Of a DNA stretch of 64,000 bases, positions 33,896-49,300 are shown in pieces. Under the pieces are notes generated by a model, which saw only the letters and a program-made list of their open reading frames with translations, ran no database searches and had not been told where the DNA came from. Both the position numbers and the translations under genes were made by a program. The stretch's first letter is position 1; each line of letters begins with the position of its first letter. The DNA lies in contig NC_135559.1 in assembly GCF_964340395.1 (NCBI RefSeq), positions 21,242,611-21,306,610 of the forward strand. Direction: 5' to 3'. The stretch is from Glandiceps talaboti. Lineage: Eukaryota > Hemichordata > Enteropneusta > Spengelidae.

Positions 33896-36800
33896 GATGG
33901 AACTCAAGGTCACGGAAGATGACACGAACACAGATGGCAGATGAACACCAGACAGCCAATCAAGAAGTGGAAGAAGTAAGTGAAGATTTTGGAATTGTAT
34001 AATTACTGAGAATGGTCGTTAAATTTTGTTGCCCAATATTTCTTCCCATCTGCAATGGAAAGTATAAGTTATCAAAAAGTTCTTTTGTCAGTACTAAGCA
34101 CACGACAAGTAATGACAACCTTATGTCACAAGTAGATTTTAGCAGAATGAAGAAATATTTTGGAGATGAACAGAATTGTATTATCCGTGGTAATATCTTT
34201 TCAAAAAGGTTAAATTGAGTAGTGGCAACTTTAAGAGTAAATATTAGAATCTAAATAACTGTTATTTCATTCCATCAGTAAGTTTATACTGTATTGTTTG
34301 ATTCATTCCTTTCAGGATGGAACTCAAGGTCACGGAAGATGACACGAACACAGATGGCAGATGAACACCAGACAGCCAATCAAGAAGTGGAAGAAGTAAG
34401 TGAAGATTTTGGAATTGTATAATTACTGAGAATGGTCATTAAATTTTGTTGCCCAATATTTATTCCCATCTGCAATGGAAAGTATAAGTTATCAAAAAGT
34501 TCTTTTGTCAGTACTAACCACACGACAAGTAATGACAACCTTATGTCACAAGTAGATTGTAGCAGAATTAAGAAATATTGGAGATGAACAGAATTGTATT
34601 ATCCGTGGTAATATCTTTTCAAAAAGGTTAAATTGAGTAGTGGCAACTTTAAGAGTAAATATTAGAATCTAAATAACTGTTATTTCATTCCATCAATAAG
34701 TTTATACTGTATTGTTTGATTTATTCCTTTCAGGATGGAACTCAAGGTCACGGAAGATGACACGAACACAGATGGCAGATGAACACCAGACAGCCAATCA
34801 AGAAGTGGAAGAAGTAAGTGAAGATTTTGGAATTGTATAATTACTGAGAATGGTCGTTAAATTTTGTTGCCCAATATTTCTTCCCATCTGCAATGGAAAG
34901 TATAAGTTATCAAAAAGTTCTTTTGTCAGTACTAAGCACACGACAAGTAATGACAACCTTATGTCACAAGTAGATTGTAGCAGAATAAAGAAATATTTTG
35001 GAGATGAACAGAATTGTATTATCCGTGGTAATATCTTTTCAAAAAGGTTAAATTGAGTAGTGGCAACTTTAAGAGTAAATATTAGAATCTAAATAACTGT
35101 TATTTCATTCCATCAGTAAGTTTATACTGTATTGTTTGATTCATTCCTTTCAGGATGGAACTCAAGGTCACGGAAGATGACACGAACACAGATGGCAGAT
35201 GAACACCAGACAGCCAATCAAGAAGTGGAAGAAGTAAGTGAAGATTTTGGAATTGTATAATTACTGAGAATGGTCATTAAATTTTGTTGCCCAATATTTA
35301 TTCCCATCTGCAATGGAAAGTATAAGTTATCAAAAAGTTCTTTTGTCAGTACTAACCACACGACAAGTAATGACAACCTTATGTCACAAGTAGATTGTAG
35401 CAGAATCAAGAAATATTTTGGAGATGAACAGAATTATATTATCCGTGGTAATATCTTTTCAAAAAGGTTAAATTGAGTATTGGCAACTTTAAGAGTAAAT
35501 ATTAGAATCTAAATAACTGTTATTTCATTCCATCAATAAGTTTATACTGTATTGTTTGATTCATTCCTTTCAGGATGGAACTCAAGGTCACGGAAGATGA
35601 CACGAACACAGATGGCAGATGAACACCAGACAGCCAATCAAGAAGTGGAAGAAGTAAGTGAAGATTTTGGAATTGTATAATTACTGAGAATGGTCATTAA
35701 ATTTTGTTGCCCAATATTTATTCCCATCTGCAATGGAAAGTATAAGTTATCAAAAAGTTCTTTTGTCAGTACTAACCACACGACAAGTAATGACAACCTT
35801 ATGTCACAAGTAGATTGTAGCAGAATTAAGAAATATTGGAGATGAACAGAATTGTATTATCCGTGGTAATATCTTTTCAAAAAGGTTAAATTGAGTAGTG
35901 GCAACTTTAAGAGTAAATATTAGAATCTAAATAACTGTTATTTCATTCCATCAATAAGTTTATACTGTATTGTTTGATTTATTCCTTTCAGGATGGAACT
36001 CAAGGTCACGGAAGATGACACGAACACAGATGGCAGATGAACACCAGACAGCCAATCAAGAAGTGGAAGAAGTAAGTGAAGATTTTGGAATTGTATAATT
36101 ACTGAGAATGGTCGTTAAATTTTGTTGCCCAATATTTCTTCCCATCTGCAATGGAAAGTATAAGTTATCAAAAAGTTCTTTTGTCAGTACTAAGCACACG
36201 ACAAGTAATGACAACCTTATGTCACAAGTAGATTTTAGCAGAATGAAGAAATATTTTGGAGATGAACAGAATTGTATTATCCGTGGTAATATCTTTTCAA
36301 AAAGGTTAAATTGAGTAGTGGCAACTTTAAGAGTAAATATTAGAATCTAAATAACTGTTATTTCATTCCATCAGTAAGTTTATACTGTATTGTTTGATTC
36401 ATTCCTTTCAGGATGGAACTCAAGGTCACGGAAGATGACACGAACACAGATGGCAGATGAACACCAGACAGCCAATCAAGAAGTGGAAGAAGTAAGTGAA
36501 GATTTTGGAATTGTATAATTACTGAGAATGGTCATTAAATTTTGTTGCCCAATATTTATTCCCATCTGCAATGGAAAGTATAAGTTATCAAAAAGTTCTT
36601 TTGTCAGTACTAACCACACGACAAGTAATGACAACCTTATGTCACAAGTAGATTGTAGCAGAATCAAGAAATATTTTGGAGATGAACAGAATTATATTAT
36701 CCGTGGTAATATCTTTTCAAAAAGGTTAAATTGAGTAGTGGCAACTTTAAGAGTAAATATTAGAATCTAAATAACTGTTATTTCATTCCATCAATAAGTT

Positions 36801-39800
36801 TATACTGTATTGTTTGATTCATTCCTTTCAGGATGGAACTCAAGGTCACGGAAGATGACACGAACACAGATGGCAGATGAACACCAGACAGCCAATCAAG
36901 AAGTGGAAGAAGTAAGTGAAGATTTTGGAATTGTATAATTACTGAGAATGGTCATTAAATTTTGTTGCCCAATATTTATTCCCATCTGCAATGGAAAGTA
37001 TAAGTTATCAAAAAGTTCTTTTGTCAGTACTAAGCACACGGCAAGTAATGACAACCTTATGTCACAAGTAGATTGTAGCAGAATAAAGAAATATTTTGGA
37101 GATGAACAGAATTATATTATCCGTGGTAATATCTTTTCAAAAAGGTTAAATTGAGTAGTGGCAACTTTAAGAGTAAATATCAGAATCTAAATAACTGTTA
37201 TTTCATTCCATTAATAAGTTTATACTGTATTGTTTGATTCATTCCTTTCAGGATGGAACTCAAGGTCACGGAAGATGACACGAACACAGATGGCAGATGA
37301 ACACCAGACAGCCAATCAAGAAGTGGAAGAAGTAAGTGAAGATTTTGGAATTGTATAATTACTGAGAATGGTCATTAAATTTTGTTGCCCAATATTTATT
37401 CCCATCTGCAATGGAAAGTAAAAGTTATCAAAAAGTTCTTTTGTCAGTACTAACCACACGACAAGTAATGACAACCTTATGTCACAAGTAGATTGTAGCA
37501 GAATTAAGAAATATTGGAGATGAACAGAATTGTATTATCCGTGGTAATATCTTTTCAAAAAGGTTAAATTGAGTAGTGGCAACTTTAAGAGTAAATATTA
37601 GAATCTAAATAACTGTTATTTCATTCCATCAATAAGTTTATACTGTATTGTTTGATTTATTCCTTTCAGGATGGAACTCAAGGTCACGGAAGATGACACG
37701 AACACAGATGGCAGATGAACACCAGACAGCCAATCAAGAAGTGGAAGAAGTAAGTGAAGATTTTGGAATTGTATAATTACTGAGAATGGTCATTAAATTT
37801 TGTTGCCCAATATTTCTTCCCATCTGCAATGGAAAGTATAAGTTATCAAAAAGTTCTTTTGTCAGTACTAAGCACACGACAAGTAATGACAACCTTATGT
37901 CACAAGTAGATTTTAGCAGAATGAAGAAATATTTTGGAGATGAACAGAATTGTATTATCCGTGGTAATATCTTTTCAAAAAGGTTAAATTGAGTAGTGGC
38001 AACTTTAAGAGTAAATATTAGAATCTAAATAACTGTTATTTCATTCCATCAGTAAGTTTATACTGTATTGTTTGATTCATTCCTTTCAGGATGGAACTCA
38101 AGGTCACGGAAGATGACACGAACACAGATGGCAGATGAACACCAGACAGCCAATCAAGAAGTGGAAGAAGTAAGTGAAGATTTTGGAATTGTATAATTAC
38201 TGAGAATGGTCATTAAATTTTGTTGCCCAATATTTATTCCCATCTGCAATGGAAAGTATAAGTTATCAAAAAGTTCTTTTGTCAGTACTAAGCACACGAC
38301 AAGTAATGACAACCTTATGTCACAAGTAGATTGTAGCAGAATCAAGAAATATTTTGGAGATGAACAGAATTATATTATCCGTGGTAATATCTTTTCAAAA
38401 AGGTTAAATTGAGTAGTGGCAACTTTAAGAGTAAATATTAGAATCTAAATAACTGTTATTTCATTCCATCAATAAGTTTATACTGTATTGTTTGATTCAT
38501 TCCTTTCAGGATGGAACTCAAGGTCACGGAAGATGACACGAACACAGATGGCAGATGAACACCAGACAGCCAATCAAGAAGTGGAAGAAGTAAGTGAAGA
38601 TTTTGGAATTGTATAATTACTGAGAATGGTCATTAAATTTTGTTGCCCAATATTTATTCCCATCTGCAATGGAAAGTATAAGTTATCAAAAAGTTCTTTT
38701 GTCAGTACTAACCACACGACAAGTAATGACAACCTTATGTCACAAGTAGATTGTAGCAGAATTAAGAAATATTGGAGATGAACAGAATTGTATTATCCGT
38801 GGTAATATCTTTTCAAAAAGGTTAAATTGAGTAGTGGCAACTTTAAGAGTAAATATTAGAATCTAAATAACTGTTATTTCATTCCATCAATAAGTTTATA
38901 CTGTATTGTTTGATTTATTCCTTTCAGGATGGAACTCAAGGTCACGGAAGATGACACGAACACAGATGGCAGATGAACACCAGACAGCCAATCAAGAAGT
39001 GGAAGAAGTAAGTGAAGATTTTGGAATTGTATAATTACTGAGAATGGTCGTTAAATTTTGTTGCCCAATATTTCTTCCCATCTGCAATGGAAAGTATAAG
39101 TTATCAAAAAGTTCTTTTGTCAGTACTAACCACACGACAAGTAATGACAACCTTATGTCACAAGTAGATTGTAGCAGAATCAAGAAATATTTTGGAGATG
39201 AACAGAATTATATTATCCGTGGTAATATCTTTTCAAAAAGGTTAAATTGAGTAGTGGCAACTTTAAGAGTAAATATTAGAATCTAAATAACTGTTATTTC
39301 ATTCCATCAATAAGTTTATACTGTATTGTTTGATTCATTCCTTTCAGGATGGAACTCAAGGTCACGGAAGATGACACGAACACAGATGGCAGATGAACAC
39401 CAGACAGCCAATCAAGAAGTGGAAGAAGTAAGTGAAGATTTTGGAATTGTATAATTACTGAGAATGGTCATTAAATTTTGTTGCCCAATATTTATTCCCA
39501 TCTGCAATGGAAAGTATAAGTTATCAAAAAGTTCTTTTGTCAGTACTAACCACACGACAAGTAATGACAACCTTATGTCACAAGTAGATTGTAGCAGAAT
39601 AAAGAAATATTTTGGAGATGAACAGAATTATATTATCCGTGGTAATATCTTTTCAAAAAGGTTAAATTGAGTAGTGGCAACTTTAAGAGTAAATATTAGA
39701 ATCTAAATAACTGTTATTTCATTCCATCAATAAGTTTATACTGTATTGTTTGATTCATTCCTTTCAGGATGGAACTCAAGGTCACGGAAGATGACAAGAA

Positions 39801-40188
39801 CACAGATGGCAGATGAACACCAGACAGCCAATCAAGAAGTGGAAGAAGTAAGTGAAGATTTTGGAATTGTATAATTACTGAGAAATGGTCATTACATTTT
39901 GTTGCCCAGTATTTCTTCCCATCTGCAATGGAAAGTATAAGTAATCAAAAAGTTCTTTTGTCAGTACTAAGCACATGACAAGTAATGACAACCTTATGTC
40001 ACAAGTAGATTGTAGCAGAATAAAGAAATATTTTGGAGATGAACAGAATTATATTATCCGTGGTAATATCTTTTCAAAAAGGTGAAATTCAGTAGTGACA
40101 AATTTAAGAGTAAATATTAGAATCTAAATAACTGTTATTTCATTCCATCAATAAGTTTATACTATATTGTTTGATTCATTCCTTTCAG
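33896..40188 (+). repeat. Array block 4 (units 48-62), 4-5-unit periodicity
   Basis: Exon-like starts: 33896, 34316, 34734, 35154, 35574, 35992, 36412, 36832, 37252, 37670, 38090, 38510, 38928, 39348, 39768. The frame is broken in 34316, 35574, 37252, 38510 and 39768, mostly by the same two-base loss TATTTTGG to TATTGG. A Cys-to-Phe marker (GTAGATTTTAGCAG) recurs in 33896, 35992 and 37670 at spacings of 2096 and 1678 bp, showing duplication of five- and four-unit blocks. The marker also occurs at 21757 and 29702 in earlier blocks. Sequence identity between neighbouring units is very high here. Confidence 0.85.
36832..37251 (+). other. Representative 420-bp array unit, annotated
   Basis: An intact interior unit. 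The acceptor TTTCAG ends at 36831. The exon-like segment 36832-36911 is 80 nt. Its three frames behave differently: phase 0 stops at the ninth codon (TGA); the ATG overlapping the acceptor gives 15 codons then TGA; the third frame (entered in phase 1, starting WNSRSRKMTRTQMADE) is open to the end. The donor GTAAGTGAAG starts at 36912. That open frame then meets TAA (GTATAA) about 27 bp further on. The 68-codon frame 36948-37154 (MVIKFCCPIFIPICNGKY...) follows, with a Cys-Cys-Pro motif, a moderately hydrophobic start and a basic tail (SKRLN). Between array copies, changes in this frame are mostly amino-acid-changing, so I see no sign of protein-level constraint. Confidence 0.8.
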
Positions 40189-43100
40189 GATGGAACTCAA
40201 GGTCACGGAAGATGACACGAACACAGATGGCAGATGAACACCAGACAGCCAATCAAGAAGTGGAAGAAGTAAGTGAAGATTTTGGAATTGTATAATTACT
40301 GAGAATGGTCGTTAAATTTTGTTGCCCAAGATTTCTTCCCATCTGCAATGGAAAGTATAAGTTATCAAAAAGTTCTTTTGTCAGTACTAAGCACACGACA
40401 AGTAATGACAACCTTATGTCACAAGTAGATTGTAGCAGAATGATGACATATTTTGGAGATGAACAGAATTGTATTATCCATGGTAATATCTTTTCAAAAA
40501 GGTTAAATTGAGTAGTGACAACTTTAAGAGTAAATATTCGAATACTGTTATTTCATTCCATCAATAAGTTTATACTGTATTGTTTGATTCATTCCTTTCA
40601 GGATGGAACTCAAGGTCACGGAAGATGACACGAACACAGATGGCAGATGAACACCAGACAGCCAATCAAGAAGTGGAAGAAGTAAGTGAAGATTTTGGAA
40701 TTGTATAATTACTGAGAATGGTCATTAAATTTTGTTGCCCAATATTTCTTCCCATCTGCAATGGAAAGTATAAGTAATCAAAAAGTTCTTTTGTCAGTAC
40801 TAAGCACACGACAAGTAATGACAACCTTATGTCACAAGTAGATTGTAGTACAATGAAGAAATATTGGAGATGAACAGAATTGTATTATCCGTGGTAATAT
40901 CTTTTCAAAAAGGTTAAATTGAGTAGTGGCAACTTTAAGAGTAAATATTAGAATCTCAATAACTGTTATTTCATTCCATCAATAAGTTTATACTGTATTG
41001 TTTGATTCATTCCTTCCAGGATGGAACTCAAGGTCACGGAAGATGACACGAACACAGATGGCAGATGAACACCAGACAGCCAATCAAGAAGTGGAAGAAG
41101 TAAGTGAAGATTTTGGAATTGTATAATTACTGAGAATGGTCATTAAATTTTGTTGCCCAGTATTTCTTCCCATCTGCAATGGAAAGTATAAGTTATCAAA
41201 ACGTTCTTTTGTCAGTACTAAGCACTCGACATGTAATGACAACCTTATGTCACAAGTAGATTGTAGCAGAATGAAGAAATATTTTGGAGATGAACAGAAT
41301 TATATTATCCGTGGTTATATCTTTTCAAAGAGGTTAAATTGAGTAGTGGCAACTTTAAGAGTAAATATTAGAATCTAAATAACTGTTATTTCATTCCATC
41401 AATAAGTTTATACTGTATTGTTTGATTTATTCCTTTCAGGATGGAACTCAAGGTCACGGAAGATGACACGAACACAGATGGCAGACGAACACCAGACAGC
41501 CAATCAAGAAGTGGAAGAAGTAAGTGAAGATTTTGGAATTGTATAATTACTGAGAATGGTCATTAAATTTTGTTGCCCAGTATTTCTTCCCATCTGCAAT
41601 GGTAAGTATAAGTTATCAAAAAGTTCTTTTGTCAGTACTAAGCACACGACAAGTAATGACAACCTTATGTCACAAGTAGATTGTAGCAGAATAAAGAAAT
41701 ATTTTGGAGATGAACAGAATTATATTATCCGTGGTAATATCTTTTCAAAAAAGTTGAATTGAGTAGTGGCAACTTTAAGAGTAAATATTAGAATCTAAAT
41801 AACTGTTATTTCATTCCATCAATAAGTTCATACTGTATTGTTTGATTCATTTCTTTCAGGATGGAACTCAAGGTCACGGAAGATGACACGAACACAGATG
41901 GCAGATGAACACCAGACAGCCAATCAAGAAGTGGAAGAAGTAAGTGAAGATTTTGGAATTGTATAATTACTGAGAATGGTCATTAAATTTTGTTGCCCAG
42001 TATTTCTTCCCATCTGCAATGGTAAGTATAAGTTATCAAAAAGTTCTTTTGTCAGTACTAAGCACCCGACAAGTAATGACAACCTTATGTGACAAGTAGA
42101 TTGTAGCAGAATAAAGACATATTTTGGAGATGAACAGAATTGTATTATCCATGGTAATATCTTTTCAAAAAGGTTAAATTGAGTAGTGGCAACTTTAAGA
42201 GTAAATATTAGAATACTGTTATTTCATTCCATCAATAAGTTCATACTGTATTGTTTGATTCATTCCTTTCAGGATGGAACTCAAGGTCACGGAAGATGAC
42301 ACGAACACAGATGGCAGATGAACACCAGACAGCCAATCAAGAAGTGGAAGAAGTAAGTGAAGATTTTGGAATTGTATAATTACTGAGAATGGTCATTAAA
42401 TTTTGTTGCCCAATATTTATTCCCATCTGCAATGGAAAGTATAAGTTATCAAAAAGTTCTTTTGTCAGTACTAAGCACACGACAAGTAATGACAACCTTA
42501 TGTCACAAGTAGATTGTAGCAGAATAAAGACATATTTTGGAGATGAACAGAATTGTATTATCCATGGTAATATCTTTTCAAAAAGGTTAAATTGAGTAGT
42601 GGCAACTTTAAGAGTAAATATTAGAATACTGTTATTTCATTCCATCAATAAGTTCATACTGTATTGTTTGATTCATTCCTTTCAGGATGGAACTCAAGGT
42701 CACGGAAGATGACACGAACACAGATGGCAGATGAACACCAGACAGCCAATCAAGAAGTGGAAGAAGTAAGTGAAGATTTTATTTTTATTTCTTCCCATCT
42801 GCAATGGAAAGTATAAGTTATCAAAAAGTTCTTTTGTCAGTACTAAGCACACGACAAGTAATGACAACCTTATGTCACAAGTAGATTGTAGCAGAATAAA
42901 GACATATTTTGGAGATGAACAGAATTGTATTATCCATGGTAATATCTTTTCAAAAAGGTTAAATTGAGTAGTGGCAACTTTAAGAGTAAATATTAGAATA
43001 CTGTTATTTCATTCCATCAATAACTTCATACTGTATTGTTTGATTCATTTCTTTCAGGATGGAACTCAAGGTCACGGAAGATGACACGAACACAGATGGC

Positions 43101-46100
43101 AGATGAACACCAGACAGCCAATCAAGAAGTGGAAGAAGTAAGTGAAGATTTTGGAATTGTATAATTACTGAGAATGGTCATTAAATTTTGTTGCCCAGTA
43201 TTTCTTCCCATCTGCAATGGAAAGTATAAGTTATCAAAAAGTTCTTTTGTCAGTACTAAGCACAAGACAAGTAATGACAACCTTATGTCACAAGTAGATT
43301 GTAGCAGAATAAAGACATATTTTGGAGATGAACAGAATTGTATTATCCATGGTAATATCTTTTCAAAAAGGTTAAATTGAGTAGTGGCAACTTTAAGAGT
43401 AAATATTAGAATACTGTTATTTCATTCCATCAATAAGTTCATACTGTATTGTTTGATTCATTCCTTTCAGGATGGAACTCAAGGTCACGGAAGATGACAC
43501 GAACACAGATGGCAGATGAACACCAGACAGCCAATCAAGAAGTGGAAGAAGTAAGTGAAGATTTTATTTTTATTTCTTCCCATCTGCAATGGAAAGTATA
43601 AGTTATCAAAAAGTTCTTTTGTCAGTACTAAGCACACGACAAGTAATGACAACCTTATGTCACAAGTAGATTGTAGCAGAATAAAGACATATTTTGGAGA
43701 TGAACAGAATTGTATTATCCATGGTAATATCTTTTCAAAAAGGTTAAATTGAGTAGTGGCAACTTTAAGAGTAAATATTAGAATACTGTTATTTCATTCC
43801 ATCAATAACTTCATACTGTATTGTTTGATTCATTTCTTTCAGGATGGAACTCAAGGTCACGGAAGATGACACGAACACAGATGGCAGATGAACACCAGAC
43901 AGCCAATCAAGAAGTGGAAGAAGTAAGTGAAGATTTTGGAATTGTATAATTACTGAGAATGGTCATTAAATTTTGTTGCCCAGTATTTCTTCCCATCTGC
44001 AATGGATAGTATAAGTTATCAAAAAGTTCTTTTGTCAGTACTAAGCACAAGACAAGTAATGACAACCTTATGTCACAAGTAGATTGTAGCAGAATAAAGA
44101 AATATTTTGGAGATGAACAGAATTATATTATCCGTGGTAATATCTTTTCAAAAAGGTTAAATTGAGTAGTGGCAACTTTAAGAGTAAGTATTAGAATCTA
44201 AATAACTGTTATTTCATTCCATCAATAAGTTCATACTGTATTGTTTGATTCATTTCTTTCAGGATGGAACTCAAGGTCACGGAAGATGACACGAACACAG
44301 ATGGCAGATGAACACCAGACAGTCAATCAAGAAGTGGAAGAAGTAAGTGAAGATTTTGGAATTCTATAATTACTGAGAATGGTCATTAAATTTTGTTGCC
44401 CAGTATTTCTTCCCATCTGTAATGGAAAGTATAAGTTATGTAAAAGTTCTTTTGTAAGTACTAAGCACACGACAAGTAATGACAACCTTATGTCACAAGT
44501 AGATTGTAGCAGAATAAAGAAATATTTTGGAGATGAACAGAATTATATTATCCGTGGTAATATCTTTTCAAAAAGGTTAAATTGAGTAGTGGCAACTTTA
44601 AGAGTAAGTATTAGAATCTAAATAACTGTTATTTCATTCCATCAATAAGTTCATACTGTATTGTTTGATTCATTTCTTTCAGGATGGAACTCAAGGTCAC
44701 GGAAGATGACACGAACACAGATGGCAGATGAACACCAGACAGTCAATCAAGAAGTGGAAGAAGTAAGTGAAGATTTTGGAATTCTATAATTACTGAGAAT
44801 GGTCATTAAATTTTGTTGCCCAGTATTTCTTCCCATCTGTAATGGAAAGTATAAGTTATGTAAAAGTTCTTTTGTAAGTACTAAGCACACGACAAGTAAT
44901 GACAACCTTATGTCACAAGTAGATTGTAGCAGAATAAAGAAATATTTTGGAGATGAACAGAATTATATTATCCGTGGTAATATCTTTTCAAAAAGGTTAA
45001 ATTGAGTAGTGGCAACTTTAAGAGTAAGTATTAGAATCTAAATAACTGTTATTTCATTCCATGAATAAGTTTATACTGTATTGTTTGATTCATTCCTTTC
45101 AGGATGGAACTCAAGGTCACGGAAGATGACACGAACACAGATGGCAGATGAACACCAGACAGCCAATCAAGAAGTGGAAGAAGTAAGTGAAGATTTTGTA
45201 ATTGTATAATTACTGAGAATGGTCATTAAATTTTGTTGCCCAATATTTCTTCCCATCTGCAATGGAAAGTATAAGTAATCAAAAAGTTCTTTTGTCAGTA
45301 CTAAGCACACGACAAGTAATGACAACCTTATGTCAGTAGTAGATTATAGCAGAATGAAGAAATATTGGAGATGAACAGAATTGTATTATCCGTGGTAATA
45401 TCTTTTCAAAGAGGTTAAATTGAGTAGTGGCAACTTTAAGAGTAAATATTAGAATCTAAATAACTGTTATTTCATTCCATCAATAAGTTTATACTGTATT
45501 GTTTGATTTATTCCTTTCAGGATGGAACTCAAGGTCACGGAAGATGACACTAACACATATGGCAGATGAACACCAGACAGCCAATCAAGAAGTGGAAGAA
45601 GTAAGTGAAGATTTTGGAATTGTATAATTACTGAGAATGGTCATTAAATTTTGTTGCCCAATATTTATTCCCATCTGCAATGGAAAGTATAAGTTATCAA
45701 AAAGTTCTTTTGTCAGTACTAAGCACACGACAAGTAATGACAAACTTATGTCACAAGTAGATTGTAGCAGAATGAAGAAATATTGGAGATGAACAGAATT
45801 ATATTATCCGTGGTAATATCTTTTCAAAAAAGGTTAAATTGAGTAGTGAAACTTTAAGAGTAAATATTAGAATCTAAATAACTGTTATTTCAATCTATCA
45901 ATAAGTTTATACTGTATTGTTTGATTCATTCCTTTCAGGATGGAACTCAAGGTCACGGAAGATGACACGAACACAGATGGCAGATGAACACCAGACAGCC
46001 AATCAAGAAGTGGAAGAAGTAAGTGAAGATTTTGGAATTGAATAATGACTGAGAATGGTCATTAAATTTGTTGCCCAATATTTATTCCCATCTGCAATGG

Positions 46101-46350
46101 AAAGTATAAGTTATCTAAAAGTTCTTTTGTCAGTACTAAGCACACGACAAGTAATGACAACCTTATGTCACAAGTAGATTGTAGCAGAATGATGACATAT
46201 TTTGGAGATGAACAGAATTGTATTATCCATGGTAATATCTTTTCAAAAAGGTTAAATTGAGTAGTGACAACTTTAAGAGTAAATATTAGAATACTGTTAT
46301 TTCATTCCATCAATAAGTTTATACTGTATTGTTTGATTCATTTCTTTCAG
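40189..46350 (+). repeat. Array block 5 (units 63-77), contains short units
   Basis: Exon-like starts: 40189, 40602, 41020, 41440, 41860, 42273, 42686, 43058, 43471, 43843, 44263, 44683, 45103, 45521, 45939. The frame is broken in 40602, 41860 (ATGTGA), 43843 (GGATAG), 45103, 45521 and 45939. Units 42686 and 43471 lack 41 bp just after the donor and are 785 bp apart, with the block between them duplicated. Units 44263 and 44683 are almost identical neighbours. The unit at 41020 has a variant acceptor CCTTCCAG and a GGTTATATC marker that recur at 59686, 18.67 kb away. The pair 45103/45521 resembles 17573/17992 (GTCAGTAGTAGAT and CACTAACACATATGG markers). Confidence 0.85.
42686..43057 (+). repeat. 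Short (372-bp) array unit type with 41-bp deletion
   Basis: Directly after the donor, GTAAGTGAAGATTTT joins ATTTTTATTTCTTCCC. The stretch that normally holds the TAA, the ATG and the Cys-Cys-Pro codons is lost. The splice sites and the rest of the unit remain. The same deletion occurs in the units at 43471, 47177 and 60939, with identical junctions. It therefore arose once and was copied. Confidence 0.9.
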
Positions 46351-49300
46351 GATGGAACTCAAGGTCACGGAAGATGACACGAACACAGATGGCAGATGAA
46401 CACCAGACAGCCAATCAAGAAGTGGAAGAAGTAAGTGAAGATTTTGGAATTGTATAATTACTGAGAATGGTCATTAAATTTTGTTGCCCAGTATTTCTTC
46501 CCATCTGCAATGGAAAGTATAAGTTATCAAAAAGTTCTTTTGTCAGTACTAAGCACACGACAAGTAATGACAACCTTATGTCACAAGTAGATTGTAGCAG
46601 AATAAAGACATATTTTGGAGATGAACAGAATTGTATTATCCATGGTAATATCTTTTCAAAAACGTTAAATTGAGTAGTGGCAACTTTAAGAGTAAATATT
46701 AGAATACTGTTATTTCATTCCATCAATAAGTTCATACTGTATTGTTTGATTCATTCCTTTCAGGATGGAACTCAAGGTCACGGAAGATGACACGAACACA
46801 GATGGCAGATGAACACCAGACAGCCAATCAAGAAGTGGAAGAAGTAAGTGAAGATTTTGGAATTGTATAATTACTGAGAATGGTCATTAAATTTTGTTGC
46901 CCAATATTTATTCCCATCTGCAATGGAAAGTATAAGTTATCAAAAAGTTCTTTTGTCAGTACTAAGCACACGACAAGTAATGACAACCTTATGTCACAAG
47001 TAGATTGTAGCAGAATAAAGACATATTTTGGAGATGAACAGAATTGTATTATCCATGGTAATATCTTTTCAAAAAGGTTAAATTGAGTAGTGGCAACTTT
47101 AAGAGTAAATATTTGAATACTGTTATTTCATTCCATCAATAAGTTCATACTGTATTGTTTGATTCATTCCTTTCAGGATGGAACTCAAGGTCACGGAAGA
47201 TGACACGAACACAGATGGCAGATGAACACCCGACAGCCAATCAAGAAGTGGAAGAAGTAAGTGAAGATTTTATTTTTATTTCTTCCCATCTGCAATGGAA
47301 AGTATAAGTTATCAAAAAGTTCTTTTGTCAGTACTAAGCACACGACAAGTAATGACAACCTTATGTCACAAGTAGATTGTAGCAGAATAAAGACATATTT
47401 TGGAGATGAACAGAATTGTATTATCCATGGTAATATCTTTTCAAAAAGGTTAAATTGAGTAGTGGCAACTTTAAGAGTAAATATTAGAATCTAAATAACT
47501 GTTATTTCATTCCATCAATAAGTTCATACTGTATTGTTTGATTCATTTCTTGCAGGATGGAACTCAAGGTCACGGAAGATGACACGAACACAGATGGCAG
47601 ATGAACACCAGACAGTCAATCAAGAAGTGGAAGAAGTAAGTGAAGATTTTGGAATTGAATAATTACTGAGAATGGTCGTTAAATTTTGTTGCCCAATATT
47701 TATTCCCATCTGTAATGGAAAGTATAAGTTATCTAAAAGTTCTTTTGTCAGTACTAAGCACACGACAAGTAATGACAACCTTATGTCACAAGTAGATTGT
47801 AGCAGAATGAAGACATATTTTGGAGATGAACAGAATTGTATTATCCATGGTAATATCTTTTCAAAAAGGTTAAATTGAGTAGTGGCAACTTTAAGAGTAA
47901 ATATTAGAATACTGTTATTTCATTCCATCAATAAGTTTATACTGTATTGTTTGATTCATTCCTTTCAGGATGGAACTCAAGGTCACGGAAGATGACACGA
48001 ACACAGATGGCAGATGAACACCAGACAGCCAATCAAGAAGTGGAAGAAGTAAGTGAAGATTTTGTAATTGTATAATTACTGAGAATGGTCATTAAATTTT
48101 GTTGCCCAATATTTCTTCCCATCTGCAATGGAAAGTATAAGTTATCAAAAAGTTCTTTTGTCAGTACTAAGCACACGACAAGTAATGACAACCTTATGTC
48201 AGTAGTAGATTGTAGCAGAATGAAGAAATATTGGAGATGAACAGAATTGCATTATCTGTGGTAATATCTTTTCAAAGAGGTTAAATTGAGTAGTGGCAAC
48301 TTTAAGAGTAAATATTAGAATCTAAATAACTGTTATTTCATTCCATCAATAAGTTTATACTGTATTGTTTGATTCATTCCTTTCAGGATGGAACTCAAGG
48401 TCACGGAAGATGACACGTACACAGATGGCAGATGAACACCAGACAGCCAATCAAGAAGTGGAAGAAGTAAGTGAAGATTTTGGAATTGTATAATTACTGA
48501 GAATGGTCATTGAATTTTGTTGCCCAGTATTTCTTCCCATCTGCAATGGAAAGTATAAGTTATCAAAAAGTTCTTTTGTCAGTACTAAGCACACGACAAG
48601 TAATGACAACCTTATGTCACAAGTAGATTGTAGCAGAATAAAGAAATATTTTGGAGATGAACAGAATTATATTATCCGTGGTAATATCTTTTCAAAAAGG
48701 TTAAATTGAGTAGTGGCAACTTTAAGAGTAAGTATTAGAATCTAAATAACTGTTATTTCATTCCATCAATAAGTTCATACTGTATTGTTTGATTCATTTC
48801 TTTCAGGATGGAACTCAAGGTCACGGAAGATGACACGAACACAGATGGCAGATGAACACCAGACAGTCAATCAAGAAGTGGAAGAAGTAAGTGAAGATTT
48901 TGGAATTGAATAATTACTGAGAATGGTCGTTAAATTTTGTTGCCCAATATTTATTCCCATCTGCAATGGAAAGTATAAGTTATCTAAAAGTTCTTTTGTC
49001 AGTGCTAAGCACACGACAAGTAATGACAACCTTATGTCACAAGTAGATTGTAGCAGAATGAAGACATATTTTGGAGATGAACAGAATTGTATTATCCATG
49101 GTAATATCTTTTCAAAAAGGTTAAATTGAGTAGTGGCAACTTTAAGAGTAAATATTAGAATACTGTTATTTCATTCCATCAATAAGTTTATACTGTATTG
49201 TTTGATTTATTTCTTTCAGGATGGAACTCAAGGTCACGGAAGATGACACGAACACAGATGGCAGATGAACACCAGACAGCCAATCAAGAAGTGGAAGAAG